Source of the DNA: Lysinibacillus sp. ZYM-1 | GTDB taxonomy: Bacteria; Bacillota; Bacilli; Bacillales_A; Planococcaceae | Reading direction: 5' to 3' | DNA length: 64,000 bases | NCBI RefSeq assembly: GCF_001308875.1 | Contig: NZ_KQ465125.1 | Coordinates: 22,110 to 86,109, forward strand | Shown: positions 44,839 to 53,259 of the stretch, piece after piece | How positions within the stretch are numbered: the stretch's first letter is position 1 | How the letters are laid out: each line of letters starts with the position of its first letter | The notes under the pieces: generated by a model | Databases searched by the model: none | What the model was told of the DNA's origin: nothing | The model's input: the letters and a program-made list of their open reading frames with translations, nothing else | Position numbers and translations under genes: made by a program

Positions 44839-46290
44839 TTATTTATTCATGTATTGCAATGAGCCATTAAGAATTTTCGCCATATGCGAACGTTTTAACG
44901 GACTATTTGCATCAATAACTGTTTTGCCATCTGCAGTTGGAGAACCAGTCATTACTTTACCTGCATACAGCAGTGCAAAGGCTTTTTTTGCTTCATCATC
45001 TTTCACTTTTGCCCCGTCAGCATAATAGGAAAGACTTGAATCACCAATGTTCATTTCTTGTCCAGCTGCATGTGTTACTGCACGGTAAATCATCACCGCT
45101 GCCTGTTGACGAGTAAGTGTGTCATTTGGATTAAAGTTTGCTGCTTTTTTCACAATCCCTGCTTCAGCTAATGCATTAATAGCTTGAACAGCTTCTACGC
45201 TAAGCTTACCTGTATCTTTAAATCCAGCATCTTTTGTTGAAGATACGTTTAACGCACGTGCCACCATTAAGGCAAACTGAGAACGCGTGATATTGTCATT
45301 TGGTTTAAAGGAATCTTGACCTTTAACGATTCCTAAACTGTAAAGTGATAGGATTGCATCTTTATTTGCATCTTTACTAATATCTTTGAACGGATTTTCT
45401 TTACTAGTATTATCAACTGGATCTTTGCCAGGTTTCACAGCACCTTCCACAGCGAAGCTAAATTGTACTTTATGATTCGAATCATATTTCACACCTTGTG
45501 CTGGTTCATTGACTACGATGTGTAATTGAGCATTTACAAGCTTCTTTAAATCCGCTACTTCAAATGAATACGTGCGAACATTCGACGTATCATCTTGTTT
45601 CACTAAAGCGGCTTCTTTCCCTTCTACAGTGAAGCCTTTAACGTATTGACCTTGAGGGAATGTCATTGTCACAACATTTTTACCGTCTTTTGCAGAAATC
45701 CCTACTTTTGGCGCAATATATTGTTTCATAATCGATTCTTCTGTTGTACCATCTTTGTAAACAGTGACAGCTACTTCATTCACTTTCACTTCTTCTTTTA
45801 CTTCTTTCACTGCTTTTAAATCAAAGTCATACCATTTATCCATATTTGCGGAAGGAACGACTACATGGATTTTTGCTGATTTAACTTCATCAACAACAAC
45901 AGGGAAACTGTATGTAATTGTACCATCGCTATTTTTTACTTCTGTTGCATCCACAAACGCATCGCCTTGTTTAGTTTGTAGACCTGCAATCATTGGTGCA
46001 GATTTAGCTGTAATCGTTAATTTAGCTTCAAATTTACCGTCTTTTTCAACGATTGATCCTTGTGGTACTAAATGAGAACTAATTGCAGGCTGTGCTTCTG
46101 TAGTACCAGTTTTAAAGATTTGGAAATTAATTACTGCGTCCGTTTTATCAGCTTTCGTTGTTTCTGCTTTCACTTCTGTATTTGTTGTTACTACTTCTGC
46201 CGCAGATGCAAAGGATGGAGCTGCAAGTGATGCTGCTAACAATGAAGCTAGTACTATTTTAGTTGTGCGTGATTGACGTTTTTTAGCCAT
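44839..46290 (-). CDS. S-layer-anchored protein with two NEAT domains and three SLH domains (IlsA-like)
   Basis: 483 residues; ATG after GGAGGG. Signal peptide IVLASLLAASLAAPSFASAA. NEAT-like domain 1 (about 50-160) lacks the Y-x3-Y strand motif (MDKWYDFDL). Domain 2 (about 170-285) has ESIMKQYI and KYDSNHKVQFSF, where one Tyr is His. Three SLH repeats (about 300-483) have FKPNDNITRSQFALMVARAL, FNPNDTLTRQQAAVMIYRAV and SPLKRSHMAKIL, binding pyruvylated wall polymer. IlsA of B. cereus similarly joins NEAT and SLH domains. One base separates it from the upstream gene. Confidence 0.9.
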   Translation of the reverse strand: MAKKRQSRTTKIVLASLLAASLAAPSFASAAEVVTTNTEVKAETTKADKTDAVINFQIFKTGTTEAQPAISSHLVPQGSIVEKDGKFEAKLTITAKSAPMIAGLQTKQGDAFVDATEVKNSDGTITYSFPVVVDEVKSAKIHVVVPSANMDKWYDFDLKAVKEVKEEVKVNEVAVTVYKDGTTEESIMKQYIAPKVGISAKDGKNVVTMTFPQGQYVKGFTVEGKEAALVKQDDTSNVRTYSFEVADLKKLVNAQLHIVVNEPAQGVKYDSNHKVQFSFAVEGAVKPGKDPVDNTSKENPFKDISKDANKDAILSLYSLGIVKGQDSFKPNDNITRSQFALMVARALNVSSTKDAGFKDTGKLSVEAVQAINALAEAGIVKKAANFNPNDTLTRQQAAVMIYRAVTHAAGQEMNIGDSSLSYYADGAKVKDDEAKKAFALLYAGKVMTGSPTADGKTVIDANSPLKRSHMAKILNGSLQYMNK

Positions 46291-46291
46291 T

Positions 46292-46903
46292 TTATTGACC
46301 CTCCGTTTTTGTTTGTAGTTTTTTTCTATAAAGTAAAAATGCTGACCCTATTAATGCAACGATGAGTAGATAAGGTGTTGCATCACCTGTTTGTGGATTC
46401 GGCACTTGACTTTCTGTTGTAGATGCTGAAGTTGGTTTTGATTCACTGGAAACTGTTTGTTGAGTTGAAGCAGTTGAACTAGCAATTGAAGTGGCATCAA
46501 ATACAAGTGATACACTGTATTCATGGTGATAATTAATATCATCAATATCAATTTTCATAGCTGTTACTACAGGTTTTGATAAGTCTTTAACTGTAAATTG
46601 TACTGTTCGTGTATCCGCTGATTGATCTTCATTTACTACAGTTGCCCCACCTGGTGGTTGAAATTTCGTAATCCATGCACTGTTTTTTAATGTAATTTGT
46701 ACAATTGCAGTGCCATTTTTCACCGTGACACTTGCTGGTTTTACAAAATAATCGTTGGCAATAGATGCCGAATTACTATCAGGTTTATTGACCTGATATT
46801 TTATCGAATGAGTGCCATCAGCCAGTTGAGCAGATGCTTGTGTTAACCCGAAGTTAACGACAAAAATACTAACAAGCATGATCAACATGAGCATTTTCTT
46901 CAT
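46292..46903 (-). CDS. isdC: Sortase B-anchored NEAT protein (IsdC-like)
   Basis: 203 residues from the ATG at 46903 behind GGGAGG. Signal peptide (MLMLIMLVSIFVVNFGLTQASA), one NEAT domain (about 28-145) with SASIANDYF and IDDINYHHEYSVSLVFD (haem-ligand Y-x3-Y), and a wall-sorting signal NPQTGDATPYLLIVALIGSA with basic tail. NPQTG is close to the NPQTN/NPKTG signals cut by sortase B. The protein would sit within the wall and hand haem to membrane components. First gene of the locus, behind a Fur-like box. Confidence 0.92.
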   Translation of the reverse strand: MKKMLMLIMLVSIFVVNFGLTQASAQLADGTHSIKYQVNKPDSNSASIANDYFVKPASVTVKNGTAIVQITLKNSAWITKFQPPGGATVVNEDQSADTRTVQFTVKDLSKPVVTAMKIDIDDINYHHEYSVSLVFDATSIASSTASTQQTVSSESKPTSASTTESQVPNPQTGDATPYLLIVALIGSAFLLYRKKLQTKTEGQ

Positions 46904-46980
46904 GTGTTGCACGCCTCCCTTAGTCATAATAAAACATCATAATTGATAAAATCCTCTCCACGAAAGCACTTTCATGTAAA

Positions 46981-46995
46981 CGAAAATAATTCTCA
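46981..46995 (-). promoter_or_regulatory. Fur-like box before the haem-uptake operon
   Basis: Minus strand TGAGAATTATTTTCG agrees with the 7-1-7 Fur consensus TGATAATNATTATCA at 11 of 14 defined positions. It lies 78 bases upstream of the isdC-like start. A second A/T-rich TTATCAATTATGATG about 50 bases closer is weaker. Confidence 0.6.
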
Positions 46996-47094
46996 ATTAC
47001 GATTCTACTCCCAAGAATAATCGTTACTGCCAGTCAATGTCAATAACTAATCCAAATTCGACCTCAATATGTCAAATTTTCCTCCTAATAAAAA

Positions 47095-47121
47095 GAATAT
47101 CACCATAATTTGGTGATATTC
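47095..47121 (-). terminator. Terminator after ytaF
   Basis: Perfect stem GAATATCACC / GGTGATATTC followed by TTTTTATT on the minus strand. Confidence 0.85.
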
Positions 47122-47139
47122 CTATTCCAACCTATCATT

Positions 47140-47712
47140 TTATTGAGCAAAAATCTCAAAGACTCCAATCAATAATAATAGCCATCCTGAAATCGCTGTT
47201 GAATGCCTACCAATAAATGTTTTTGAGAGCAATGAGCCACAATGACTACCTACCCCCACTGTAACAAATGAAAAGACACCGATGGAAATTACTGTCCAGA
47301 TAGCAGATATCCCATTTGCTCCAATGGCAATACCTCCTGCTAAACAGTTAGCTGATAATACAAAGCCAAGTGCCATTGCCTCTCGCGTTGAAATTACTAA
47401 GTTTTTATCTTCATCAAATAGCTCAGGGTTACCTGCTATCCGTTGATTAGATAAATTATTGGACATAAGCGTCCATATACCAATAACACACAATAGTAAA
47501 CTTCCTAATAAATTGGCAGTATGCGGTGAAATATACTCAACAACAGTGCTGCCAGCTGTTACTGCAACATATGTGACAATCATTGACATGCCAGCTATTA
47601 CTGCATTCGATAAAATCGGAATTTTAACTTGCTTGACACCATAAGCTAGGCCAATCCCCAAATTATCTAGATTCGCAGCGATTCCTATTAGAATAATAGT
47701 AATCCAATGCAT
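47140..47712 (-). CDS. ytaF: Sporulation membrane protein YtaF (MntP-like fold)
   Basis: 190 residues from the ATG at 47712, six bases after GAGGAGG. Six membrane helices; IAANLDNLGIGLAYGVK and EAMALGFVLSANCLAGGIAIGAN are the paired N-D and N-A-GG motifs of the YtaF/MntP group. B. subtilis ytaF is expressed in sporulation; transport of a cation is likely but not shown. The frame is open to a TTG at 47811 with a possible AAGGTGAG site, which would add 33 charged residues; I prefer the shorter form. Confidence 0.85.
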   Translation of the reverse strand: MHWITIILIGIAANLDNLGIGLAYGVKQVKIPILSNAVIAGMSMIVTYVAVTAGSTVVEYISPHTANLLGSLLLCVIGIWTLMSNNLSNQRIAGNPELFDEDKNLVISTREAMALGFVLSANCLAGGIAIGANGISAIWTVISIGVFSFVTVGVGSHCGSLLSKTFIGRHSTAISGWLLLLIGVFEIFAQ

Positions 47713-47856
47713 ACTAAGCCTCCTCAAAACCCAGTCTCCATTTTCACCTATCATATGTTGTCTGTAGAAAAATTTATGGGCATCCCGAAACCATGTTCGT
47801 AACCTTTTCAATCATTAATTCTCACCTTTTTCACTTGTGTTGCACCAATCATCAAT

Positions 47857-47899
47857 TTGACAAAAGTAACAACTTGTATATAAACTTAAGTTGTTACTT
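47857..47899 (+). promoter_or_regulatory. Promoter with 12-bp operator-like inverted repeat before the glycine betaine protein gene
   Basis: TTGACA (47857-47862), 16 bases, TATAAA (47879-47884). Perfect arms AAGTAACAACTT (47864-47875) and AAGTTGTTACTT (47888-47899), 12 bases apart, enclose the -10 box. A dimeric repressor or a transcript hairpin near the start site could use them. A GbsR-type regulator is a possible candidate, by analogy only. Confidence 0.65.
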
Positions 47900-47954
47900 G
47901 TTAATATTTTTTAATTTTCACAAGGATATAAGCAATTATTGAAAGGGGACTTTT

Positions 47955-48824
47955 ATGAAATATCTAAGAGTTTGGAAGATAGGATTTGCTTTATCCTGTC
48001 TCCTAATATTAGCTGCATGTGGTTCAGCAGATGCAGGTACTAATGATAAAAAAGAAATTAACTTGGCTTATGTTGAATGGGATACTGAAGTTGCCTCTAC
48101 CCATGTAGTGGGACAAGTATTAGAGGATTTAGGATATGATGTGACACTAACACCATTAGACAACGGCATCATGTGGGAGGCACTTGCAAACGGAGAGGTT
48201 GATGGTATGGTATCTGCCTGGTTACCACAAACACATGCCCCGCAAGTAGAGAAATACAAAGATAAAATTGAGAATTTAGGGGAAAACCTAACTGGTGCAA
48301 AAATTGGCTTAGTCGTTCCAAGCTATATGAATGTAGATTCTATTGAAAACCTAACAAACCAGGCCAATAAAACAATTACAGGCATTGAACCAGGGGCCAA
48401 TATGATGGCTACAACAGAAAATGCCTATAAGGAATATAACAATCTAGAAGACTGGAATGTATTGACCTCTTCGGCAGGTGCAATGACAGCTGCCCTTAGT
48501 CAAGCCATTTCTAATAATGAAGAAATCATCATCACAGGCTGGTCGCCTCACTGGATCTTTAATGCCTACGACTTAAAATATTTAGATGACCCAAAAGGTT
48601 TATATGGTACGGAAGAATATATTGGCACATTCGCTCGTAATGGCTTGAAAGAAGATGCTCCCGATGCCTATAGTGTCCTAGATCGTTTCCATTGGACTGC
48701 CGAAGATATAGAAAGTGTGATGTTTGATATTATGGAAGGTATGAGTGCCACAGATGCTGCAAAAAAGTGGATTGACAACAATCAAGTTAAAGTAGACAAA
48801 TGGACAAGAGATGTAGAGGCATAA
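47955..48824 (+). CDS. Glycine betaine/proline ABC transporter substrate-binding lipoprotein (OpuAC-like)
   Basis: 289 residues; ATG behind GAAAGGGG. Lipobox LAACGSADAG. The mature part matches OpuAC: INLAYVEWDTEVASTHVVGQVLEDLGYDVTLTPLDNGIMWEALANGEVDGMVSAWLP, with Trp residues (YVEW, IMWEA, SAWLP, DWN, TGWSPHW) suited to the cation-pi cage for betaine. It would deliver an osmoprotectant to an ABC transporter. No ATPase or permease gene is adjacent, so it depends on genes elsewhere. Confidence 0.9.
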   Translation: MKYLRVWKIGFALSCLLILAACGSADAGTNDKKEINLAYVEWDTEVASTHVVGQVLEDLGYDVTLTPLDNGIMWEALANGEVDGMVSAWLPQTHAPQVEKYKDKIENLGENLTGAKIGLVVPSYMNVDSIENLTNQANKTITGIEPGANMMATTENAYKEYNNLEDWNVLTSSAGAMTAALSQAISNNEEIIITGWSPHWIFNAYDLKYLDDPKGLYGTEEYIGTFARNGLKEDAPDAYSVLDRFHWTAEDIESVMFDIMEGMSATDAAKKWIDNNQVKVDKWTRDVEA

Positions 48825-48832
48825 AAAAGGAA

Positions 48833-48867
48833 AAAATCCATTTACTAATCACTAGTAAATGGATTTT
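48833..48867 (+). terminator. Terminator after the betaine-binding protein gene
   Basis: Stem AAAATCCATTTACT / AGTAAATGGATTTT, then TTAATTTT. Confidence 0.85.
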
Positions 48868-48872
48868 TAATT

Positions 48873-49278
48873 TTAGTGAACTACTTCTGGGTGGAAACCA
48901 TCCTTTTGAAAGTAATCATCATTTGACCAAATATTTAATTTTGCATCCTGTGCTTTTTGCTAAATATCTCTAAATGCATCTTCAAATGTATTGTTTGGTT
49001 TATGAATATAACGTACAATTGCAAGACCTTCCTTTAATAAGGATTCCTGCAACAATACACCATCTACAAAGACATAGGCTAGAAGACGATCATATTTATC
49101 TGTTTCTGGACCAACATCAAAGACCGCTTCAACTTTTTTAGCCTCCGTCAATAAATTAATCGTGTATTCTTTTGCTTGTTCAGCATATGGCTGGGCGCCA
49201 CCTTTGTTATAATTCATTTCTGGTGTATCTACCATGAGCAGACGAATTTTTCGTTTCTCCCCGTTAATTGTCGGCTGA
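48873..49278 (-). pseudogene. Truncated staphylococcal-nuclease-like (thermonuclease) gene with a nonsense codon
   Basis: The frame reads FQPTINGEKRKIRLLMVDTPEMN, then YAEQAKEYTINLL and KYDRLLAYVFVDG, the SNase core with catalytic-type Arg and Glu neighbours. A TAG at 48960-48962 interrupts it where CAG is expected (RDI-stop-QKAQDAKLNIWS), and the same frame goes on to a TAA at 48873. The N-terminal strands, including the VVDGDT motif, are missing upstream of about 49278, where a terminator hairpin begins. So it is doubly broken. Confidence 0.85.
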
Positions 49279-49280
49279 AA

Positions 49281-49319
49281 AATGAACCGTCCTTCTCATA
49301 GTTAAAGAGACGGTTCATT
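49281..49319 (-). terminator. Terminator after the 34-aa membrane protein gene
   Basis: Stem AATGAACCGTC / GACGGTTCATT, followed by TTTTTC on the minus strand. It directly abuts the truncated nuclease gene, suggesting that a deletion or insertion joined them. Confidence 0.8.
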
Positions 49320-49350
49320 TCTTGATTGCTATGCTTGACACTCATTATCT

Positions 49351-49455
49351 TTATTTCTTTTTAATAGACGGGAAAATACTACTAATAATTGCGCCTATAA
49401 CAATGAAAAATATGACGATAATGAAAATTGGAAAAATAGAATCCCCATTCAACAT
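49351..49455 (-). CDS. 34-aa single-span membrane protein
   Basis: ATG at 49455 follows AAAGGGAG by seven bases. The product MLNGDSIFPIFIIVIFFIVI plus GAIISSIFPSIKKK has one hydrophobic helix and a basic C-terminus. Good ribosome binding site and own terminator support expression. It could be a small regulator of a membrane complex, a toxin-like peptide or an orphan; no family is claimed. Confidence 0.65.
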   Translation of the reverse strand: MLNGDSIFPIFIIVIFFIVIGAIISSIFPSIKKK

Positions 49456-49560
49456 ATGTACACTCCCTTTGTGCTGTGCCACTCTTTTCTTACATCTTCT
49501 ATTCTAGTATAAGGATGCACCTATTAATTGCTACCTTTCTGCCTTTCATAAACCGTTAAA

Positions 49561-49598
49561 AGAGCATCTGGAAATAAAACTCCATTTCCAGATGCTCT
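49561..49598 (-). terminator. Terminator of the kynurenine/3-hydroxyanthranilate operon
   Basis: Perfect 15-bp stem AGAGCATCTGGAAAT / ATTTCCAGATGCTCT, then TTTTAAC on the minus strand, 62 bases after the last gene's stop. Confidence 0.85.
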
Positions 49599-49660
49599 CA
49601 TTTAAAGTAAAGGAGGTTGCAATCGTCTTTTCACAATTGAGAAGAAAAAAGCACTGTCCT

Positions 49661-50449
49661 TTAATTACAAGATAATGTCACACTGCCAAGCACATCGAAA
49701 TCTGCTACAACTGTATCCCCTGGCTGAAAAGAAATCGCCTCAGACATCGCACCACTTAAAATAATATCGCCTTTTTTAAAGCCTTTTCCTACCTTGGCTA
49801 ATTCTTTCACTGCCCACACAATGGCAGTAGCAGGATGTCCTAATACAGCAGCGCTTGAGCCTGTTTGCTCCACAGCGCTGTTTTTACTTAGTACCATGCC
49901 GATTTGCCCCAAATCAAGCATGTGAGGAGAAACCCACTTACTACCAACAATAAATTTCGCCGAGGAACAATTATCTGCGATAACATCTGCTAATGTAAAG
50001 CGAAAATCTTTATAACGGCTATCTATTACTTCAAGGGCAGGTGCGACGTATTTCGTTGCCTTTACAACATCCGCCTCTGTAACCGCCTCCCCCACCAAGT
50101 CCTCACCTAAAAAAAAGGCAATCTCAGGCTCAACTTTCGGATGAATGAGTTGTGAAAATTCAATTGCTTCCCATTCTAGTGCGAGCATATCACTATGTAA
50201 ATAGCCATAAATCGCTTCATTGACTCCCATCATCTGCTGCTTTGCTTTACTCGTTAAACCTAGCTTCACGCCTACTTGCTTCGTGCCATTCTCCTCTAGC
50301 TTGCGCGCTAGTAAAGCATCCTGTATACGATAAGCCTCCTGTATCGTCAACTGGGGGTAGTCGTCTGTCAGCTTGATGACTTCCTTTACATCACGCTCTG
50401 CCTCATATAAATAATCAACCATTTTTTGCTGATTTATTTGTACCGTCAT
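49661..50449 (-). CDS. 2-oxopent-4-enoate hydratase / 4-oxalocrotonate decarboxylase family protein (copy 1)
   Basis: 262 residues; ATG after GAGGTG, whose bases also end the aldolase gene. MhpD-fold features are GVKLGLTSKAKQQMMGV, HPKVEPEIAFFLGEDL with metal-binding Glu residues, and ALEVIDSRYKDFRFTLADVIADNCSSAKFIVG. The family includes both the decarboxylase (XylI/NahK) and the hydratase (XylJ), which act one after the other and form a complex. I cannot say which of the two copies is which. Last gene of the operon. Confidence 0.88.
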   Translation of the reverse strand: MTVQINQQKMVDYLYEAERDVKEVIKLTDDYPQLTIQEAYRIQDALLARKLEENGTKQVGVKLGLTSKAKQQMMGVNEAIYGYLHSDMLALEWEAIEFSQLIHPKVEPEIAFFLGEDLVGEAVTEADVVKATKYVAPALEVIDSRYKDFRFTLADVIADNCSSAKFIVGSKWVSPHMLDLGQIGMVLSKNSAVEQTGSSAAVLGHPATAIVWAVKELAKVGKGFKKGDIILSGAMSEAISFQPGDTVVADFDVLGSVTLSCN

Positions 50450-50451
50450 TT

Positions 50452-51480
50452 TTACACCTCAATTTCCTTTTTTTTTGCGAGCTCAGCAGCGACATCGATA
50501 ATCATATCCTCCTGACCACCTACTACTTTTTGTTTACCTAATTCGATAAGTATATCGCGTGGATCAAGACCAAATTTCTTCCCCGCACGCTCTGCATGAA
50601 GCAGGAAGCTTGAGTACACCCCTGCATACCCTAACACTAAGCTCCCCTTTCGAATTTCCTGCGAGCCTGGCAAGAGAGGACCTACAATATTTTCTGCGAC
50701 ATCCATCATTTTATATAAATCAATACTTACATCTATTCCCATGCGGTCTAGCACAGCTAATAGCACTTCTGTCTGAGTATTCCCTGCACCTGCTCCTAAA
50801 CAGCGCACACTCCCGTCAATACGTGTCGCTCCTTCCTCTATAGCAACGACCGTGTTCGCCACTGCCATAGATAAATTGTTATGAGCGTGGAATCCTACTT
50901 CTATTTGCAACGATTGTCGTAAAGCGCGCACACGCTCACGCACCTCATGCGGCAGCAATGCGCCAGCAGAATCTGTTATATAGACCGCTTCAGCACCGTA
51001 GCTTTCCATGTTCTTCGCTTGCTCCACTAACTTTTCCACAGGTGCAGAATGAGCCATCATTAAAAAACCTACTGTCTCCATCCCTAGCTCGCGTGCCTTG
51101 CTCATATGTTGAGCTGACACATCCGCCTCTGTTACATGTGTAGCAACACGCACTAAGCGAGCACCTAAGTCATTTGCCTGCTTCAATTCGTGTACAGTAC
51201 CAATCCCTGGTATTAACAGCACAGCAACTTTTGACTTGGCACATGCAGCAACAGCTGCTTCAATGAGCTTCATCTCATTAACGAGCGATTTGCCATACTG
51301 AAAAGTGGAGCCTCCAAGGCCATCTCCGTGACTTACTTCTATATAATGCATGCCTGCATCATCTAACCCTCTCACAACATCTCGTACTTGCTGCTCTGTA
51401 AATTGATGTGCCACGACATGACTGCCATCTCGGAGGCACACTTCTGTCAATCGAATTGGTTTATTAACTTGCGAATTCAT
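50452..51480 (-). CDS. dmpG: 4-hydroxy-2-oxovalerate aldolase
   Basis: 342 residues; ATG after AAAGGGGGC. LTEVCLRDGSHVVAHQFTEQQV holds the catalytic Arg-Asp pair, and EVGFHAHNNLSMAVANTVVAIEEGATRIDGSVRCLGAGAGNTQTEVL the HxH metal ligands and the DmpG signature. It splits 4-hydroxy-2-oxovalerate into pyruvate and acetaldehyde; acetaldehyde is channelled to DmpF, encoded just upstream. The normal length is about 340. Confidence 0.96.
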   Translation of the reverse strand: MNSQVNKPIRLTEVCLRDGSHVVAHQFTEQQVRDVVRGLDDAGMHYIEVSHGDGLGGSTFQYGKSLVNEMKLIEAAVAACAKSKVAVLLIPGIGTVHELKQANDLGARLVRVATHVTEADVSAQHMSKARELGMETVGFLMMAHSAPVEKLVEQAKNMESYGAEAVYITDSAGALLPHEVRERVRALRQSLQIEVGFHAHNNLSMAVANTVVAIEEGATRIDGSVRCLGAGAGNTQTEVLLAVLDRMGIDVSIDLYKMMDVAENIVGPLLPGSQEIRKGSLVLGYAGVYSSFLLHAERAGKKFGLDPRDILIELGKQKVVGGQEDMIIDVAAELAKKKEIEV

Positions 51481-51497
51481 GTATTCTGCCCCCTTTC

Positions 51498-52388
51498 TTA
51501 ATGCGTCTCTAATGTCGTTCTATCTAACATGGCCCGCGCAAAATCTTCCGCAACACGTGTCGCAGCAGCTGTCATAATATCCAAATTCCCTGCATATGGA
51601 GGGAAATAATCTCCAGCACCTTCTACTTCTATAAAGATTGTTACACGGTTGCCATCAAATAATGGCTCCTGTCTTAGACGATAGCCTGGCACATATGCCT
51701 TTACTTTCTCTACCATTGTATAAATAGAGTCGCGAATTTCCTCTTCTTTCATATTTTTCACTTCACAATAAATAGTGTCTCGCATAAGGATAGGTGGGTC
51801 TGCCGGATTTAAAATAATGAGCGCTTTTCCAGTATTTGCTCCACCTACTTCTTCGATTCCACGGCGCGTCGTAATCGTAAACTCGTCAATATTTCCCCTT
51901 GTCCCTGGACCTGCACTTAAGCTTGAAATAGTCGCCACAATTTCCCCATATATAACATCTGCAACTTGGTTGACCGCATAGACGATTGGAATCGTCGCCT
52001 GGCCACCACACGTAATCATATTGACATTGTGTAAATCGAGTAAGTTTTCCGTAGTCCCCACTGCCGGACAAAAGAACGGTCCTCTTGCTGCTGGTGTTAA
52101 ATCAATCGCTAAAATTCCTAGCTCCTTCAATACTTTCGCATGGCGTACGTGAGCTTTCGCTGATGTGGCGTCAAACACTATAGCCGCCATGTTAGGATTG
52201 GCAACGATAGCTTCGATGCCATTTGAATATGTCGCATACCCTTTCTCTGCTGCACGCTTCAAACCTTCTGATTGTGAATCTATCCCAATCATCGCCACAA
52301 CTTCAATCACTTCACTGCGCTCTAATTTATAAAGCAAATCAGTGCCTATGTTTCCTGTGCCTAGTATAGCTGCTTTGATTTTGCCCAT
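51498..52388 (-). CDS. dmpF: Acetaldehyde dehydrogenase (acylating)
   Basis: 296 residues from the ATG at 52388 behind [27 protein letters not shown] is the NAD loop, and [20 protein letters not shown] carries the catalytic Cys. Converts acetaldehyde and CoA to acetyl-CoA with NAD+, as the partner of DmpG. Gene order DmpF-DmpG is the usual one in meta-cleavage operons. Confidence 0.96.
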   Translation of the reverse strand: MGKIKAAILGTGNIGTDLLYKLERSEVIEVVAMIGIDSQSEGLKRAAEKGYATYSNGIEAIVANPNMAAIVFDATSAKAHVRHAKVLKELGILAIDLTPAARGPFFCPAVGTTENLLDLHNVNMITCGGQATIPIVYAVNQVADVIYGEIVATISSLSAGPGTRGNIDEFTITTRRGIEEVGGANTGKALIILNPADPPILMRDTIYCEVKNMKEEEIRDSIYTMVEKVKAYVPGYRLRQEPLFDGNRVTIFIEVEGAGDYFPPYAGNLDIMTAAATRVAEDFARAMLDRTTLETH

Positions 52389-52407
52389 ATCCTTCTCTCC
52401 TTTCACA

Positions 52408-53193
52408 TTATTCAAAGTGAACCGTTACTGTACCGATGCCCCCAAATTTTGCTTCAATACTATCTCCAGCATTTACTGCAACTGCCGCAGATAAAGCGCC
52501 AGGTAAAATAAGCTCGCCCTTTTTAAGTGTAATGCCAAACTCATGTAATTTATTTGCCAACCAAGCAATAGCGTGTGCCGGGTTTCCCAGTGCAGCAGCC
52601 CCTGCCCCTGTCGCGAGTAGCTCCCCATTTTTGTAAAGTGCCATACTTGCTGTCCGTAAATCAACTTCATTTACCTTCGTCTTTTCATGCCCGACGATGA
52701 CCTTTGCAGACGAGCCATTATCAGCTACTGTATCAATTAATTTAATGCGCCAATCCTCTACTCTGCTATCAATTACTTCAATTGTCGGCACGATATAGTC
52801 AGTAGCCATCATGACATCGAGAAAGGTTACATTCGGTCCTACTAAATCCTCTCCTAGTACGAAACCAATTTCCGCCTCAATTTTTGGGGAGAGCATGCTA
52901 GTAACTTTTACAATAGCTTCATTTCCAAACACCATATCATCTAATAAATGACCATAATCTGGCTCGTCTACATGGAGCATTTTTTGCATAGCTACGCTTG
53001 TTAAACCAACCTTTTTACCAACTACGTGTCGACCTTCGTCCAGCTTCATTTTTACTGTTTCAAGCTGTATTTCATAAGCATCCTTTATGCTTAAGCTTGC
53101 ATCCAACTCTGTTAAAGGAACTATGCTTTGCATTGTTTTTTCAGCTGTCAGTAATTGTGTGGCATATTGTTTAATTTTCTCTGACACCACCAT
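52408..53193 (-). CDS. 2-oxopent-4-enoate hydratase / 4-oxalocrotonate decarboxylase family protein (copy 2)
   Basis: 261 residues; ATG at 53193 with GGAGAG five bases upstream, so a GTG at codon 2 or 3 is possible. [52 protein letters not shown] and [31 protein letters not shown] align with copy 1 along the whole length. With copy 1 it accounts for the decarboxylation of 2-oxo-3-hexenedioate and the hydration of 2-oxopent-4-enoate. A strong hairpin lies in its leader. Confidence 0.88.
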   Translation of the reverse strand: MVVSEKIKQYATQLLTAEKTMQSIVPLTELDASLSIKDAYEIQLETVKMKLDEGRHVVGKKVGLTSVAMQKMLHVDEPDYGHLLDDMVFGNEAIVKVTSMLSPKIEAEIGFVLGEDLVGPNVTFLDVMMATDYIVPTIEVIDSRVEDWRIKLIDTVADNGSSAKVIVGHEKTKVNEVDLRTASMALYKNGELLATGAGAAALGNPAHAIAWLANKLHEFGITLKKGELILPGALSAAVAVNAGDSIEAKFGGIGTVTVHFE

Positions 53194-53208
53194 TCACTCT
53201 CCTTAGTA

Positions 53209-53250
53209 AAACAAACAAAAGGCGGTTGCTATACCAACTTTTGTTTGTTT
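53209..53250 (-). promoter_or_regulatory. Strong intra-operon hairpin
   Basis: Perfect 13-bp arms AAACAAACAAAAG and CTTTTGTTTGTTT with a 16-base loop fill the 66-base gap between the semialdehyde dehydrogenase and hydratase genes. On the minus strand the 3' arm ends in TGTTTGTTTT, so it may stop part of transcription or protect processed RNA. Confidence 0.65.
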
Positions 53251-53259
53251 ATTCATTCC

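Noticed and set aside
47713..47811. Longer start of ytaF at a TTG, adding 33 residues
   Set aside because: The shorter form has a far better ribosome binding site and begins directly at the first membrane helix like other YtaF proteins. The AAGGTGAG before the TTG leaves some doubt.
48960..49235. Functional small nuclease
   Set aside because: The frame lacks the N-terminal strands and the DGDT-type motif and stops early, so it is a fragment rather than a gene.
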